A DNA stretch of 64,000 nucleotides from DATLFA01 sp039915945 (GTDB taxonomy: Bacteria; Actinomycetota; Acidimicrobiia; Acidimicrobiales; WLNW01). The DNA is taken from the NCBI GenBank assembly GCA_039915945.1, contig JBDSMH010000064.1:1-64000 (forward strand), given 5' to 3'. Both the position numbers and the translations under genes were made by a program. Below the pieces are notes generated by a model. The model searched no databases. It was not told the DNA's origin and saw nothing but the letters and a program-made list of their open reading frames with translations. Below, piece after piece: positions 1-8,718 of this stretch (position 1 is the first letter of the stretch; each line of letters begins with the position of its first letter).

Positions 1-364
1 GCACCGGCTCGAGCAGATCGGGCTCCATGTTGTGGAACGCTTTGTCGCGCAAGATGCCCGCGTTGTTGATGACGATGTCGATCCGGCCGAATGCGTCGAT
101 GGCGCTCTGCACGATGGCCGCGCCGCCGGCGGGCGACGCCACCGAGTCGGTGTTGGCCACTGCCTCGCCGCCGAGTGCTTTGATCTCGTCGACCACCAGC
201 GCGGCAGGGCCGATCGACGCCCCGGTGCCGTCCATGGATCCGCCGAGGTCGTTGACCACCACCCGTGCGCCGCGTCGCGCCAGTTCGAGCGCATGCGATC
301 GTCCGAGGCCGCCACCGGCCCCCGTAATGATCGCGACCTTGCCGTCAAAGCCGATATCCGTCAT
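1..364 (-). CDS. Short-chain dehydrogenase/reductase (SDR), 3' part missing
   Basis: The gene runs off the left edge, so only about the first 121 residues are present. They form the start of an NAD(P)-binding Rossmann fold: the glycine motif TGAGGGLG lies at residues 14-21, NDLGG at 38-42 (typical of the SDR part of multifunctional 3-hydroxyacyl-CoA dehydrogenases) and the NNAG motif at 100-103. The catalytic Ser-Tyr-Lys region is beyond the window. It likely oxidises or reduces a hydroxyacyl-CoA or a related alcohol/ketone in the cytoplasm; the substrate is not determinable here. The ATG is followed directly by a standard SDR N-terminus, which supports the start. Confidence 0.9.
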   Translation of the reverse strand, partial: MTDIGFDGKVAIITGAGGGLGRSHALELARRGARVVVNDLGGSMDGTGASIGPAALVVDEIKALGGEAVANTDSVASPAGGAAIVQSAIDAFGRIDIVINNAGILRDKAFHNMEPDLLEPV

Positions 365-433
365 GTTTTGGATCCTTCGATCACGCTGAAGTCGGCGGCA
401 AGGGTAGCTACTCGCCTATCCTCACGAGACGTT

Positions 434-637
434 ATGGCCAAGAAGCGCATCTACGAGCTCAAAACCAAGCAGAAGGTCTACGCCGCGCAAGCGCTGCCTG
501 GGGTGCCGCAAGGTACTCAGGGTTTCGTGATCATGCCCGGTGGGCTCACTTGGCATCGCTACCGCGTGCGCTTCGACAACGGCGTCGAGCTCGGCCTCAT
601 CGACCGCGCGCAGCTGTCCCTGACGCCAATCAGCTGA
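434..637 (+). CDS. Small conserved-looking hypothetical protein (67 aa)
   Basis: A 67-residue basic protein that begins MAKKRIYELK. The middle (about residues 20-55) has alternating hydrophobic residues and glycines (VPQGTQGFVIMPGG, YRVRFDNGVELGLI), compatible with a small SH3-like or KOW-like beta barrel; that fold is inference. It is transcribed divergently from the upstream SDR gene, 69 bases away, and convergently with the FAD reductase. No function can be assigned. The start chosen is the ATG at 434, because the longer frame upstream overlaps the SDR gene and has arginine/alanine-rich noise composition. Confidence 0.6.
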   Translation: MAKKRIYELKTKQKVYAAQALPGVPQGTQGFVIMPGGLTWHRYRVRFDNGVELGLIDRAQLSLTPIS

Positions 638-646
638 AATCGACGC

Positions 647-1849
647 TCAGCGGTACGCGCCCGCGGTGCCGAACATGTGTCGGTGCCATCGACGCGGCGT
701 GAGCAGCAGCGCCCGCGGATAGTCCTCGAACAGCCACCGGGCGAAGTTGCGTCGCGTCCAACCACTGAGACCGGCGACGCGTACGGCAGCGTCGAGCGCC
801 CGAGGCCGCGCGAGGGCCGATTGCAGCACCACCGACATACGGTGATCGGCGAACAACGCGTGCTTGATCGACTCTTCGTAGCGCGCCCGCACGCCGTCCG
901 CGGTGGCGCCACTGATCACGGCGCGTGCCGCGAGTTCACCGGTGAGCAACGCCTGCGCGATGCCTTCGCCGGTCATCACGTCGGTCGCGGCAGCGGCATC
1001 GCCGACGAAGAGCGTGCGCGGCGCAGTCAACGCGACCTTGTCGATGCGCGCCGGTATCGGCCACGCTCGGTGCGGTGACTCGGGCACGGCGTGGTCGCCG
1101 AGTGCGGCCGCGATGTGCGGCGTCGCCAACAACGCCGGCCACTGCGCCTTCATCGTGCTCGTGGGAGTACTCGCATCTCGCGTGATACCGAAACCGACGT
1201 TGGCGCGGCCGTCACCCAAGGGGAATGACCACACATAGCCGGGCAGGACAGACGGTTCGAACCAGACGATCATCTTGTCCGCCGCGCTCCCCGTCACGTT
1301 GGTGAAGTACTGACGGAACGCGTGCCACTCGCCGAGATAGTGCGGTGATGCGGCACCGAGCGCTTTGCGCAGCGGCGACCACATGCCATCGGCACCGATC
1401 GCGAATCGAGCTCGTATCGGGTCGAGTCCATCGGCGAGTACTTCGACGTGATCATCGTGCACGGTGATCGAATTGAACGCGTGACCGTCGTGAATGGTCG
1501 CACCCGCGCGTCGCGCTCGCTTCACCAGTGCGTAGTCGAGGTCCATTCGGCGGGCGACGACGGCGAACTCACCTTGATTGCGGGGGAGTGGGAACTCGAC
1601 CTCATGTCCGTTGGGGCCGCGCACGATGATGTCGTCGACACGGTGCCACGACGGCACGTCGATCGGGTCGAGGCCGAGCGCTTCGAGGTGGCGCAGCGCG
1701 CCCGCGGTGAGGCCGTCGCCGCAGAACTTGTCGCGTGGGAACGTCGCCTTGTCGACGACGACAACCGACCGTCCCGCCTGTGCGAGCGTGATGGCCGCGG
1801 CGCATCCTGCCGGCCCTGCTCCCACGACAACGGCGTCGATGATGTTCAA
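647..1849 (-). CDS. FAD-dependent oxidoreductase of the geranylgeranyl reductase family
   Basis: A 400-residue flavoprotein. The N-terminal FAD-binding motif VVGAGPAGCAAA is at residues 8-19, followed by a KFCGDGLT segment near 41-48. The second FAD motif GDAAAATDVMTGEGIA, in the C-terminal half, is typical of the geranylgeranyl reductase/FixC family, which saturates isoprenoid double bonds of lipids or quinones; the actual substrate is unknown. Translation probably starts at TTG 1849, which overlaps the stop of the upstream WS/DGAT gene (TTGA arrangement), suggesting translational coupling in the minus-strand run nucS-WS/DGAT-reductase. Association with lipid storage genes fits an isoprenoid or lipid role but does not prove it. 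Confidence 0.85.
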   Translation of the reverse strand: MNIIDAVVVGAGPAGCAAAITLAQAGRSVVVVDKATFPRDKFCGDGLTAGALRHLEALGLDPIDVPSWHRVDDIIVRGPNGHEVEFPLPRNQGEFAVVARRMDLDYALVKRARRAGATIHDGHAFNSITVHDDHVEVLADGLDPIRARFAIGADGMWSPLRKALGAASPHYLGEWHAFRQYFTNVTGSAADKMIVWFEPSVLPGYVWSFPLGDGRANVGFGITRDASTPTSTMKAQWPALLATPHIAAALGDHAVPESPHRAWPIPARIDKVALTAPRTLFVGDAAAATDVMTGEGIAQALLTGELAARAVISGATADGVRARYEESIKHALFADHRMSVVLQSALARPRALDAAVRVAGLSGWTRRNFARWLFEDYPRALLLTPRRWHRHMFGTAGAYR

Positions 1850-3282
1850 CGCCGTGCCTTCGTCCGGCGGGGCGCCGCCTTGCGTGCCGACTGTTTGCGC
1901 GTGGGCTTGCGGCCGGCGTGGACAACGGCCTCGAGACCTTGCTGGATGCAGTCGACGAACAGATCGATCTCGGTGATCGCGGCACGGTCGAGGTTGAGGC
2001 CGATGTACGCAGTGTCGAGATAGCTCAGCAACGTGACGTTGACGGCGGCGCCGCCGAGTGGCCCGATGGGATACTGCGCGACGATCGTCGAGCCGGCGAA
2101 ATAGACCTCGATGTCGGCGCCGGGCACGTTGCTCACGTTGAAGTCCTGACCACTCAACGCCGCGGTGAACAGGTTGGTGACGACGAAGCGGGGTAAGCGG
2201 CTGACGAGGCTGGCCAGCGGTTCCATCAACGACAACATCGGTTCGGCGCGCTGCGAGCGGATGAGATCGCGCACGGTGCGCATGTGTTCGATCGGATCTT
2301 CTATGGCGATTGGTACCTCGAAGCGCGCCGGTACGAACTCGTTGCCGGAACGGTCAGCGCGCTCCGCGAACCGATTGTTGATGGCCATGCCCATGCGCAG
2401 TCGGTCGACCGGAGCGCCCATCGCCTCGTGATAGCGAGCGATGCCGTTGGCGACAGCGACGACAAGCGCGTCGTTGAGCTTGGCGTGGGCGATGCGGGCC
2501 GCGGTCTTCAATGCCTTCACTTCGACATCGAAGGTGTGCAAGCTGCTCGATGTCGAACGGCCCACCATCAACGGCGATAGCGGTTTGATGCCCGAACGCG
2601 CGGCACGGCGCACCGAACCAGCCACGGCGGCCGCGCCCCGCGTCGTGGTTGCGGGGTCGTCACGCAGGCGGTCGACGACCCCGAATCCCTGTTGCACGAA
2701 TTCCTTCTGGCGAAGCGCCTCGTGACGCACCGCACTGCGGAATCGCTGCACCTGGTTGAGCACGACGATGTCGGGCTCGGGCGGCATGTCGGCTTCGTCG
2801 ACCGGATCGGGTTCGAGATCGACGAGCTCGAGCAACAGCCGCACTGCGCCGATGCCGTCGGTGATCGTGTGGTGCAGCTTGGTGATGAGCGCGGCCTGCC
2901 CGTCGACCATATTTTCGATGACGACGAATTCCCACAGGGGTCGGTCACGGTCAAAGCTCTGCATGACCATCGGCTCGACGAATGTGACCACGTCGTCGAA
3001 GGTGTTGTCACCGCCGGCCGACGCGAAGCGCACGTGGTACGACAGATCGAAGTTCGGGTCGAACTCCCAGCGCGGCGGCGCGATCGAATACGGGTTCCAC
3101 ACGACGCGCTGGCGCAGCCGCGGGATGTTTCGGGTGGCGCGGTCGACGCGCTGCATGACGCGAGCACGATCGGGCGTGCGGTCGAGCAACGTGATCGCGG
3201 TGATGGTGCTGCGAAGAAGCGGGTTCTTCTCGATCACCCACATGATGCGATCGAAGTCGGACATCCGATCGTCGTAGCGCAT
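1846..3282 (-). CDS. Wax ester synthase/diacylglycerol acyltransferase (WS/DGAT)
   Basis: A 478-residue bifunctional acyltransferase that uses acyl-CoA to esterify diacylglycerol or fatty alcohols, giving storage lipids at the cytoplasmic face of the membrane. The catalytic HHxxxDG motif is present as HHTITDG in the context LITKLHHTITDGIGA, about residue 145. The C-terminal half has the usual DUF1298-type segment (NVSNVPGADIEVYFAG). The start at ATG 3282 overlaps the nucS stop by one base and gives the usual family length; ATG 3264 is an alternative. Residues after about 455 form a lysine/arginine-rich tail. The longer upstream frame overlaps nucS and was rejected. Confidence 0.92.
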   Translation of the reverse strand: MRYDDRMSDFDRIMWVIEKNPLLRSTITAITLLDRTPDRARVMQRVDRATRNIPRLRQRVVWNPYSIAPPRWEFDPNFDLSYHVRFASAGGDNTFDDVVTFVEPMVMQSFDRDRPLWEFVVIENMVDGQAALITKLHHTITDGIGAVRLLLELVDLEPDPVDEADMPPEPDIVVLNQVQRFRSAVRHEALRQKEFVQQGFGVVDRLRDDPATTTRGAAAVAGSVRRAARSGIKPLSPLMVGRSTSSSLHTFDVEVKALKTAARIAHAKLNDALVVAVANGIARYHEAMGAPVDRLRMGMAINNRFAERADRSGNEFVPARFEVPIAIEDPIEHMRTVRDLIRSQRAEPMLSLMEPLASLVSRLPRFVVTNLFTAALSGQDFNVSNVPGADIEVYFAGSTIVAQYPIGPLGGAAVNVTLLSYLDTAYIGLNLDRAAITEIDLFVDCIQQGLEAVVHAGRKPTRKQSARKAAPRRTKARR

Positions 3283-3938
3283 CAGAACAACCTGAGTTCG
3301 TCCGACTCGATGCCTCGCAACTCGTTGTAGTCGACCTCGACGCAGGCGATGTCGCGATTGGACGCCAGCACTTTCGCTTGCGGCTTGATCTCCTGCGCCA
3401 CGAACACACCCCGCACCGGCCGCAGCAGGGGATCGCGGTTGAGATAGTCGAGGTAGCGCGTGAGTTGCTCGACGCCGTCGATCTCGCCGCGCCGTTTGAT
3501 CTCGATGGCCACGGTGTTGCCGTCGACGTCGCGGCACAACAAATCGACCGGCCCGATGTCGGTCGGGTACTCGCGGCGCACGAGACGCAGGCCTTCGGCG
3601 ATGACAGTGGGGTTGGCCGCGAGCAGCACTTGCAGGTGGGCCTCGACGCCGTCCTTCTGCAAACCAGGATCAGTGCCGAGGTCATGACTGAAATCGGAGA
3701 GAACCTCGTGGATCGTGATGGTGATGGTGTCTTTACCGTTGCTGACGACCCACACGTCGTCGTTGATCACCAATTGATTGGGAGCGTTCATCCAATTGAG
3801 CGGCTTGTACGCACCGCCGTCGGCGTGGATGGCCACGCAACCGTCGGCTTTGACCATGATGAGGCGCACTGCCTCGGGCAGGTGCGCGTCGAGGCGGCCC
3901 TTGTAGTCGACGGCGCAGCGAGCGATGACGAGGCGCAT
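3282..3938 (-). CDS. nucS: Mismatch-specific endonuclease NucS (EndoMS)
   Basis: A 218-residue protein matching NucS from end to end. It has an N-terminal beta-sandwich DNA-binding/dimerisation part and a C-terminal RecB-like nuclease domain with the PD-(D/E)xK signature: D in IGPVDLL and the E-x-K of VAIEIKRRGEIDGVEQLTRY. The final residues (DELRLF) look like the sliding-clamp-binding tail. In Actinobacteria lacking MutS/MutL, NucS cuts both strands at G-T, G-G and T-T mismatches and is the core of non-canonical mismatch repair. Its stop overlaps the WS/DGAT start by one base, and it lies nine bases after the UbiB-like gene. Confidence 0.95.
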   Translation of the reverse strand: MRLVIARCAVDYKGRLDAHLPEAVRLIMVKADGCVAIHADGGAYKPLNWMNAPNQLVINDDVWVVSNGKDTITITIHEVLSDFSHDLGTDPGLQKDGVEAHLQVLLAANPTVIAEGLRLVRREYPTDIGPVDLLCRDVDGNTVAIEIKRRGEIDGVEQLTRYLDYLNRDPLLRPVRGVFVAQEIKPQAKVLASNRDIACVEVDYNELRGIESDELRLF

Positions 3939-3947
3939 CGGGCGAAT

Positions 3948-5627
3948 CTACCGGCGACGTCGGCGGCGATGCTTTTCCATGCGCTCGCGAATGATGGCGC
4001 GGCGCTCGGTGAGCTCGCGGTACGTCAGGCTCTCGACGGTGGGATCGACGCCAAAGCTGCCCCTGACTCCGTCCATGTCCAATTGCCAGCTCGTCGGATC
4101 GATGCCGACTTCGGCCGCGAGACGCATGCCGTGGTTCTGGGCGAAGTACAGCGCGATGTTCTGCACCTCGGCCAACAGATCGAGATCGGGAGCGAGCGCG
4201 GCGATTGCGCCGTCGAGAAAGACCATGTTCTTCACGAAGAGCAACAGCTCTTTCGGGATCTTGGCGCCGTAGCTGACCAATGCCTTGGTTACCCGTTGCA
4301 ACTCGGCGATGAGTTGGTCGCTGGTGAGCTGCGTGGGGTCGAGCGGCGGCTGATCGAGCCCGAGGTCGACCAACACGGCGTCGAGATCGACGTCGCGGGG
4401 CAGCGCACCCAGATCGCGCAGCGCGGCGAGTTGGCCCTTGGCGTCGTTCATCGTGCCGCTGATGAGCAACCGCACGAACGCCAGCCGTCTCGGTGTCGAG
4501 AGCCGACCGGTGATGCCGAAATCGAGCAGCGCGGTGCGGCCATCGGGCATCACGAAGAGGTTGCCGCCGTGAAGGTCGCCGTGAAAGATGCCGTGCAGTA
4601 GCGCGCCCTCCATGAACCCGATCATCCCGGTGCGAATGATCTCGTGGGTGTCGACGCCGGCGTTCTTGATGCTCGCGACGTCGTCGAACGCGAAGCCCGA
4701 CAGCCGTTCCATCACGAGCACGCGCCGGGTCACCAGGGTGGGATGCGGGCGCGGGATGACATAGCCGCGTTGTTCCAATTCGACGAGCGTCTGCGCGACA
4801 TCGAGCATGTTCTCTGCTTCGAGCCGGAAGTCGAGCTCTTCGGAGATGGTCTCGGCGAAGACTTCGACCAAGGCCGGCGGGTTGGCCAGCGCGGCGACTT
4901 CGATGCGGCCGACGAGGAAGGGCGCCAGCCATGCCAGCACGCCCAGATCGCGGCGCACGAGGTCGGCCACTTGCGGCCGTTGCACCTTGACGACGACCTC
5001 GACCGGCTCGGTCGGCGCTGGTCCGTCGCCGACGAACGGAGCGACGAACTCGGGGCGTACCCGGGCGCGATGCACTTGCGCGATCGACGCGGACGCGAGC
5101 GGGATGGGGTCGAACTCGGCGAACACTTCGTCGAGCGCCATGCCGAAGTCCTCTTCGATGACGCGCCGCACGGTTTCGAAAGTTTCGGGTGGTACCTGGT
5201 CGCGGCATTTCTTGAATTCGTCGACGAGTTCGGCGGGGAAGATGCCCTGGCCGCTCGAGATGATCTGCCCGAGCTTGATGTAAGTCGGGCCGAGTTGTTC
5301 GGCCGCGATGCGCATGCGGCGCGAAATGGCCGCTCGGCTTGCCGACTTCGATGCGCTGCGCCGCTCGCGCAACCACCATGTCGCGCCGGCGCTACCGATG
5401 ACGGTGACGACGCGCGCGGCGCGTGTGCCGGGCCACCGTCGCGGTGCGATCATCTCGGGCACTTCGCGACGGGCCACCGACCGGATCGCCGGGAGGCCGG
5501 CTCGCCACGTCAATTGGTCTCGATTGATCAGCCACGGTGGGTTGTCGCTGAACGCGCCGATCGCTCGATCGGCCGCAGTCCGCGTTGCTTTCCGCTCAGA
5601 AGCGGGCCGCTCGGGCCCGGCCGTCAT
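3948..5627 (-). CDS. AarF/UbiB-family protein kinase-like ATPase
   Basis: A 559-residue ABC1/ADCK/UbiB family protein. The family's KxGQ motif is in PTYIKLGQIISSGQG, the nucleotide-binding lysine in VVVKVQRP, the catalytic-loop-like HGDLHGGNLF and the metal-binding DFG in LLDFGITGRL. UbiB-like ATPases support isoprenoid quinone or lipid metabolism at the membrane. Here menaquinone biology is plausible, and an isoprenoid reductase lies 2 kb downstream on the same strand. The first 10-12 codons are made of a dispersed palindromic repeat copy (5590-5620), so translation may really begin further in. The C-terminus is an arginine-rich stretch. Confidence 0.9.
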   Translation of the reverse strand: MTAGPERPASERKATRTAADRAIGAFSDNPPWLINRDQLTWRAGLPAIRSVARREVPEMIAPRRWPGTRAARVVTVIGSAGATWWLRERRSASKSASRAAISRRMRIAAEQLGPTYIKLGQIISSGQGIFPAELVDEFKKCRDQVPPETFETVRRVIEEDFGMALDEVFAEFDPIPLASASIAQVHRARVRPEFVAPFVGDGPAPTEPVEVVVKVQRPQVADLVRRDLGVLAWLAPFLVGRIEVAALANPPALVEVFAETISEELDFRLEAENMLDVAQTLVELEQRGYVIPRPHPTLVTRRVLVMERLSGFAFDDVASIKNAGVDTHEIIRTGMIGFMEGALLHGIFHGDLHGGNLFVMPDGRTALLDFGITGRLSTPRRLAFVRLLISGTMNDAKGQLAALRDLGALPRDVDLDAVLVDLGLDQPPLDPTQLTSDQLIAELQRVTKALVSYGAKIPKELLLFVKNMVFLDGAIAALAPDLDLLAEVQNIALYFAQNHGMRLAAEVGIDPTSWQLDMDGVRGSFGVDPTVESLTYRELTERRAIIRERMEKHRRRRRR

Positions 5628-5661
5628 CGGTTTCCCGCTCTGGCACGGGCCGCTCGGGCCC
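5590..5661. repeat. Two copies of a dispersed GC-rich palindromic element
   Basis: Two copies of the core GGGCCGCTCGGGCCC at 5604-5618 and 5647-5661, each preceded by a CCGCTC-type half (TTTCCCGCTCT at 5631-5641). They sit at the junction between the CysQ-like gene and the UbiB-like gene; the first copy is inside the annotated 5' end of the latter. Further copies lie at 6477-6506, 18371-18397, 30785-30841 and 47670-47696. Confidence 0.8.
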
Positions 5662-5669
5662 GCCTTGCT

Positions 5670-6443
5670 TCAACCACGGAGTGCGCCCAGCGCCGCCGCC
5701 GCGAGATCGGGATGGCAAATGAGCAGATCGGGTAGATACGAATCACGTTGGTTGTAGACGAGCTCGCTGCCGTCGATGCGCGACGTGTGCAACTGCGCGG
5801 CGCGTGCGACGGCGATGGGCGCACACGAGTCCCATTCGTATTGGCCGCCCGAGTGCGCGTAGATGTCGGCCTCGCCGAGAACGACGGCCATCGCCTTGGC
5901 GCCGGCCGACCCGAGCGAGATCAACTCGGCGCCGATCGCTTCGGCGACGATGAGCGCGGCCACGGGCGGGCGGCTACGGCTGACGATCATGCGGGGCGCC
6001 CCGGAGTGCATCGGCAGCAGCGGGGGCGGTTCGGCCGTCGACAGCGTGCGACCGAGCGCCGGCAGCGCGACCGCACCGGCGACGGGCTGGTTGTCGATGA
6101 CGAGTGCGATATGGACCGCCCAGTCGTGGCGGCCCTCGCTGTACTCGCGCGTGCCATCGAGCGGATCCACGATCCACACCCGATCGGCGACGAGCCGTTC
6201 GGGTCGATCGCGCCCTTCTTCGGACAGGACCGCGTCGTCGGGTCGGGTGCGCCCGAGCTCGCTCATGATCAGGTCGTGCGCCTGGCGGTCGCCTTCTCGC
6301 TTGAGCACGCCGCTGTGCGCGTGGGCGGCGGTGAGCTCGTTGCGCAAGGTCAGCAGCAGTTCGCCCGTCAGTGTCGCGATCCGAGCGGCCTCGAGATGAT
6401 CCGACGGGGTCGCGACAGGCCGTTCGGACGGCGATGAGGGCAT
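5670..6443 (-). CDS. cysQ: CysQ-like 3'(2'),5'-bisphosphate nucleotidase (inositol monophosphatase family)
   Basis: A 257-residue member of the metal-dependent inositol monophosphatase/FBPase superfamily. The metal-binding motifs are present: SEEG (LSEEGRDR), DPLDGT (WIVDPLDGTREY) and the late WDSCAP motif (YEWDSCAPIAVARAA). CysQ hydrolyses 3'-phosphoadenosine 5'-phosphate (PAP), the by-product of PAPS use. The divergent neighbour operon cysD-cysN-cysC makes APS/PAPS, which supports CysQ over a generic inositol phosphatase. The ATG at 6443 was preferred; a GTG at 6452 in the same frame is an alternative. Confidence 0.85.
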   Translation of the reverse strand: MPSSPSERPVATPSDHLEAARIATLTGELLLTLRNELTAAHAHSGVLKREGDRQAHDLIMSELGRTRPDDAVLSEEGRDRPERLVADRVWIVDPLDGTREYSEGRHDWAVHIALVIDNQPVAGAVALPALGRTLSTAEPPPLLPMHSGAPRMIVSRSRPPVAALIVAEAIGAELISLGSAGAKAMAVVLGEADIYAHSGGQYEWDSCAPIAVARAAQLHTSRIDGSELVYNQRDSYLPDLLICHPDLAAAALGALRG

Positions 6444-6476
6444 CTCGATCACGGTAGCGAATACGGCACCCGTCGA

Positions 6477-6506
6477 GGGCCCCGAGCGGCCCTGCCGAGC
6501 GGGAAA
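6477..6506. repeat. Dispersed palindromic element, inverted copy
   Basis: The reverse complement reads TTTCCCGCTC, then a short spacer, then GGGCCGCTCGGGGCCC: the same two-part element as at 5590-5661 in the opposite orientation. It lies in the divergent gap between the CysQ-like gene and cysD, where the promoters of both should be. Confidence 0.75.
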
Positions 6507-6556
6507 CAGTGCCTGGGCGTCGCCAAATTCCGACTTGACCGGTAGGGTTTCCCGCC

Positions 6557-7462
6557 GTGGCGTACGAGCTGACCCAATTGCGTGAACTCGAAGCAGAGTC
6601 GATCCACATCATTCGTGAGGTCGCCGCCGAGCTCGAACGGCCCTGTCTGCTCTTTTCGGGAGGCAAGGATTCCGCGGTCATGCTGCACCTCGCGGCCAAG
6701 GCGTTTTGGCCGTGCCGGTTGCCGTTCCCGGTGATGCACGTCGACACGGGCCACAACTTCGACGAGGTGCTCGACTACCGCGATCGGCGCGTTGCCGAGC
6801 TCGGCGCACGGTTGATCGTGGCGTCGGTGCAGGCCTCGATCGATGCCGGCCGAGTCGTCGAGGAAACCGGGCCCCGGGCGTCGCGCAACCGCCTGCAGAC
6901 GACCACCCTGCTCGACGCCATCGAAGAGCACCGCTTCGACGCCGTCTTCGGTGGCGCTCGCCGCGACGAAGAGAAGGCGAGAGCAAAAGAGCGGGTCTTC
7001 AGCTTTCGTGACGAGTTCGGCCAGTGGGATCCCAAGAACCAGCGCCCCGAACTGTGGCAGCTCTACAACGGCCGGCTGCGCCGCGGCGAGCACATCCGCG
7101 CGTTCCCGATCTCGAACTGGACCGAACTCGACATCTGGCAGTACATCGACGAAGAGAACATCGAGCTGCCCACCATCTACTACGCCCATCGGCGTCGAGT
7201 GTTCGACCGTGACGGCATGTGGCTGGCGATCACTCCGTTCATCCAGTTGCTCGAGCGCGAGCAGGTGGTCGAAAAGACCGTTCGTTTCCGCACCGTCGGC
7301 GACGCCACGTGTACTGGAGCGGTCGAGTCCAACGCCGACACCATCGCCAAGGTGATCGCCGAAGTGGCGGCGTCTCGCATCACCGAACGCGGTGCTACAC
7401 GCGCCGACGACCGCATCTCCGAGGCCGGCATGGAAGACCGCAAGCGCGAGGGGTACTTCTGA
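6557..7462 (+). CDS. cysD: Sulfate adenylyltransferase subunit 2
   Basis: A 301-residue PAPS reductase/ATP sulfurylase-type adenylyltransferase. The pyrophosphate-binding loop SGGKDS is at residues 34-39 and the family landmarks HVDTGHNF and FGGARRDEEKARAKER follow. With CysN it forms ATP sulfurylase, which makes APS from sulfate and ATP, the first step of sulfate assimilation in the cytoplasm. Length is usual for CysD. The stop codon overlaps the cysN start by one base (TGATG), so the two subunits are probably translationally coupled. Confidence 0.97.
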   Translation: MAYELTQLRELEAESIHIIREVAAELERPCLLFSGGKDSAVMLHLAAKAFWPCRLPFPVMHVDTGHNFDEVLDYRDRRVAELGARLIVASVQASIDAGRVVEETGPRASRNRLQTTTLLDAIEEHRFDAVFGGARRDEEKARAKERVFSFRDEFGQWDPKNQRPELWQLYNGRLRRGEHIRAFPISNWTELDIWQYIDEENIELPTIYYAHRRRVFDRDGMWLAITPFIQLLEREQVVEKTVRFRTVGDATCTGAVESNADTIAKVIAEVAASRITERGATRADDRISEAGMEDRKREGYF

Positions 7463-8718
7463 TGGAGTTGCTGCGCTTCGCCACTGCGGGCTCGGTCGAC
7501 GACGGCAAATCGACACTCATCGGGCGACTCCTCTACGACACCAAGTCGATCTTCGAGGATCAACTCGAGGCGGTCGAACGGGCGTCGACACAGATGGGCG
7601 CGGGCTACGTCAACCTCGCGTTGCTCACCGACGGGCTACGGGCCGAACGCGAGCAGGGCATCACCATCGACGTGGCCTACCGCTACTTCGCGACGCCCAA
7701 ACGCAAGTTCATCATCGCCGACACTCCTGGCCACGTGCAGTACACGCGCAACATGGTCACCGGCGCATCCACCGCCGACCTGGCGCTCGTGCTCGTCGAC
7801 GTGCGCAACGGCGTGATCGAGCAGACCAAGCGCCACGCGTTCATCTCGGCGCTACTGCGCATCCCGCATCTGGTCGTGTGCGTCAACAAGATGGATCTGG
7901 TTGGCTACGACCAAGACCTGTTCGAGTCGGTCAAGGCGCAGTTCCGCGAGTTCGCCATGAAGCTCGACGTCGCCGATCTCACGTTCGTCCCGATTTCGGC
8001 GTTGCACGGTGACAATGTCGTCGAGCGCTCGCTCAACATGCCCTGGTATCAAGGCTCGTCGTTGTTGCACCACCTCGAAGAGGTGCACATCGCCAGCGAT
8101 CGCAACCTCATCGATCCCCGCTTTGCCGTGCAGTACGTGCTGCGTCCGCTCAACGACGAACACCACGACTACCGCGGCTACGCCGGGCAGATCTCCGCCG
8201 GCGTCTTCAAACCCGGCGACTCGGTCATGGTGCTGCCGTCAGGTTTCACGACACGCGTCGCGTCCATCGACACCGCCGACGGGCCCATCGACGAAGCATT
8301 TCCACCGATGTCCGTTTCGATGCGGCTCGAAGACGACATCGACATTTCGCGCGGCGACATGATCTGCCGGCCGCACAATCAACCGACAGTCAGCCAGGAC
8401 ATCGACGCCATGGTGTGTTGGATGGGCGAACGTTCGGCCCTCACCGCGGGCTCCAAGCTGGCCATCAAGCACACGACCCGCTCGGCACGAGCGATCGTCA
8501 AGCAGTTGCACTATCGCCTCGATGTCGACACGTTGCACCGTGACGAGTCGATCACCCAGCTTGGCCTCAACGACATCGGCCGAGTCACGTTGCGTACCAC
8601 TGCTCCGTTGCTCTTCGACGAGTACCGGCGCAACCGCCAGACCGGCAGCTTCATCCTGATCGACGAGGCGACCATGAGCACGGTGGGCGCGGGCATGATC
8701 CTCGGCGAAGCCAAGTGA
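7462..8718 (+). CDS. cysN: Sulfate adenylyltransferase subunit 1 (GTPase)
   Basis: A 418-residue translation-factor-like GTPase that drives ATP sulfurylase with CysD. G1 is AGSVDDGKST at residues 9-18, G3 is ADTPGH, G4 is NKMD, and the effector region carries GITIDVAYRYF. After the G domain come two beta-barrel domains. It ends without an APS kinase domain; that activity is encoded separately by the next gene. The ATG overlaps the cysD stop, and the TGA overlaps the GTG of cysC, giving a tightly coupled three-gene operon. Confidence 0.96.
   Translation: MELLRFATAGSVDDGKSTLIGRLLYDTKSIFEDQLEAVERASTQMGAGYVNLALLTDGLRAEREQGITIDVAYRYFATPKRKFIIADTPGHVQYTRNMVTGASTADLALVLVDVRNGVIEQTKRHAFISALLRIPHLVVCVNKMDLVGYDQDLFESVKAQFREFAMKLDVADLTFVPISALHGDNVVERSLNMPWYQGSSLLHHLEEVHIASDRNLIDPRFAVQYVLRPLNDEHHDYRGYAGQISAGVFKPGDSVMVLPSGFTTRVASIDTADGPIDEAFPPMSVSMRLEDDIDISRGDMICRPHNQPTVSQDIDAMVCWMGERSALTAGSKLAIKHTTRSARAIVKQLHYRLDVDTLHRDESITQLGLNDIGRVTLRTTAPLLFDEYRRNRQTGSFILIDEATMSTVGAGMILGEAK

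Noticed and set aside
1846..3537. Extended WS/DGAT frame starting at 3537
   Set aside because: The first 85 residues overlap nucS in another frame and have shadow composition; the ATG at 3282 overlaps the nucS stop.
3733..5379. Long frame of 548 residues on the minus strand
   Set aside because: Arginine/histidine-rich shadow of the UbiB-like and nucS genes.
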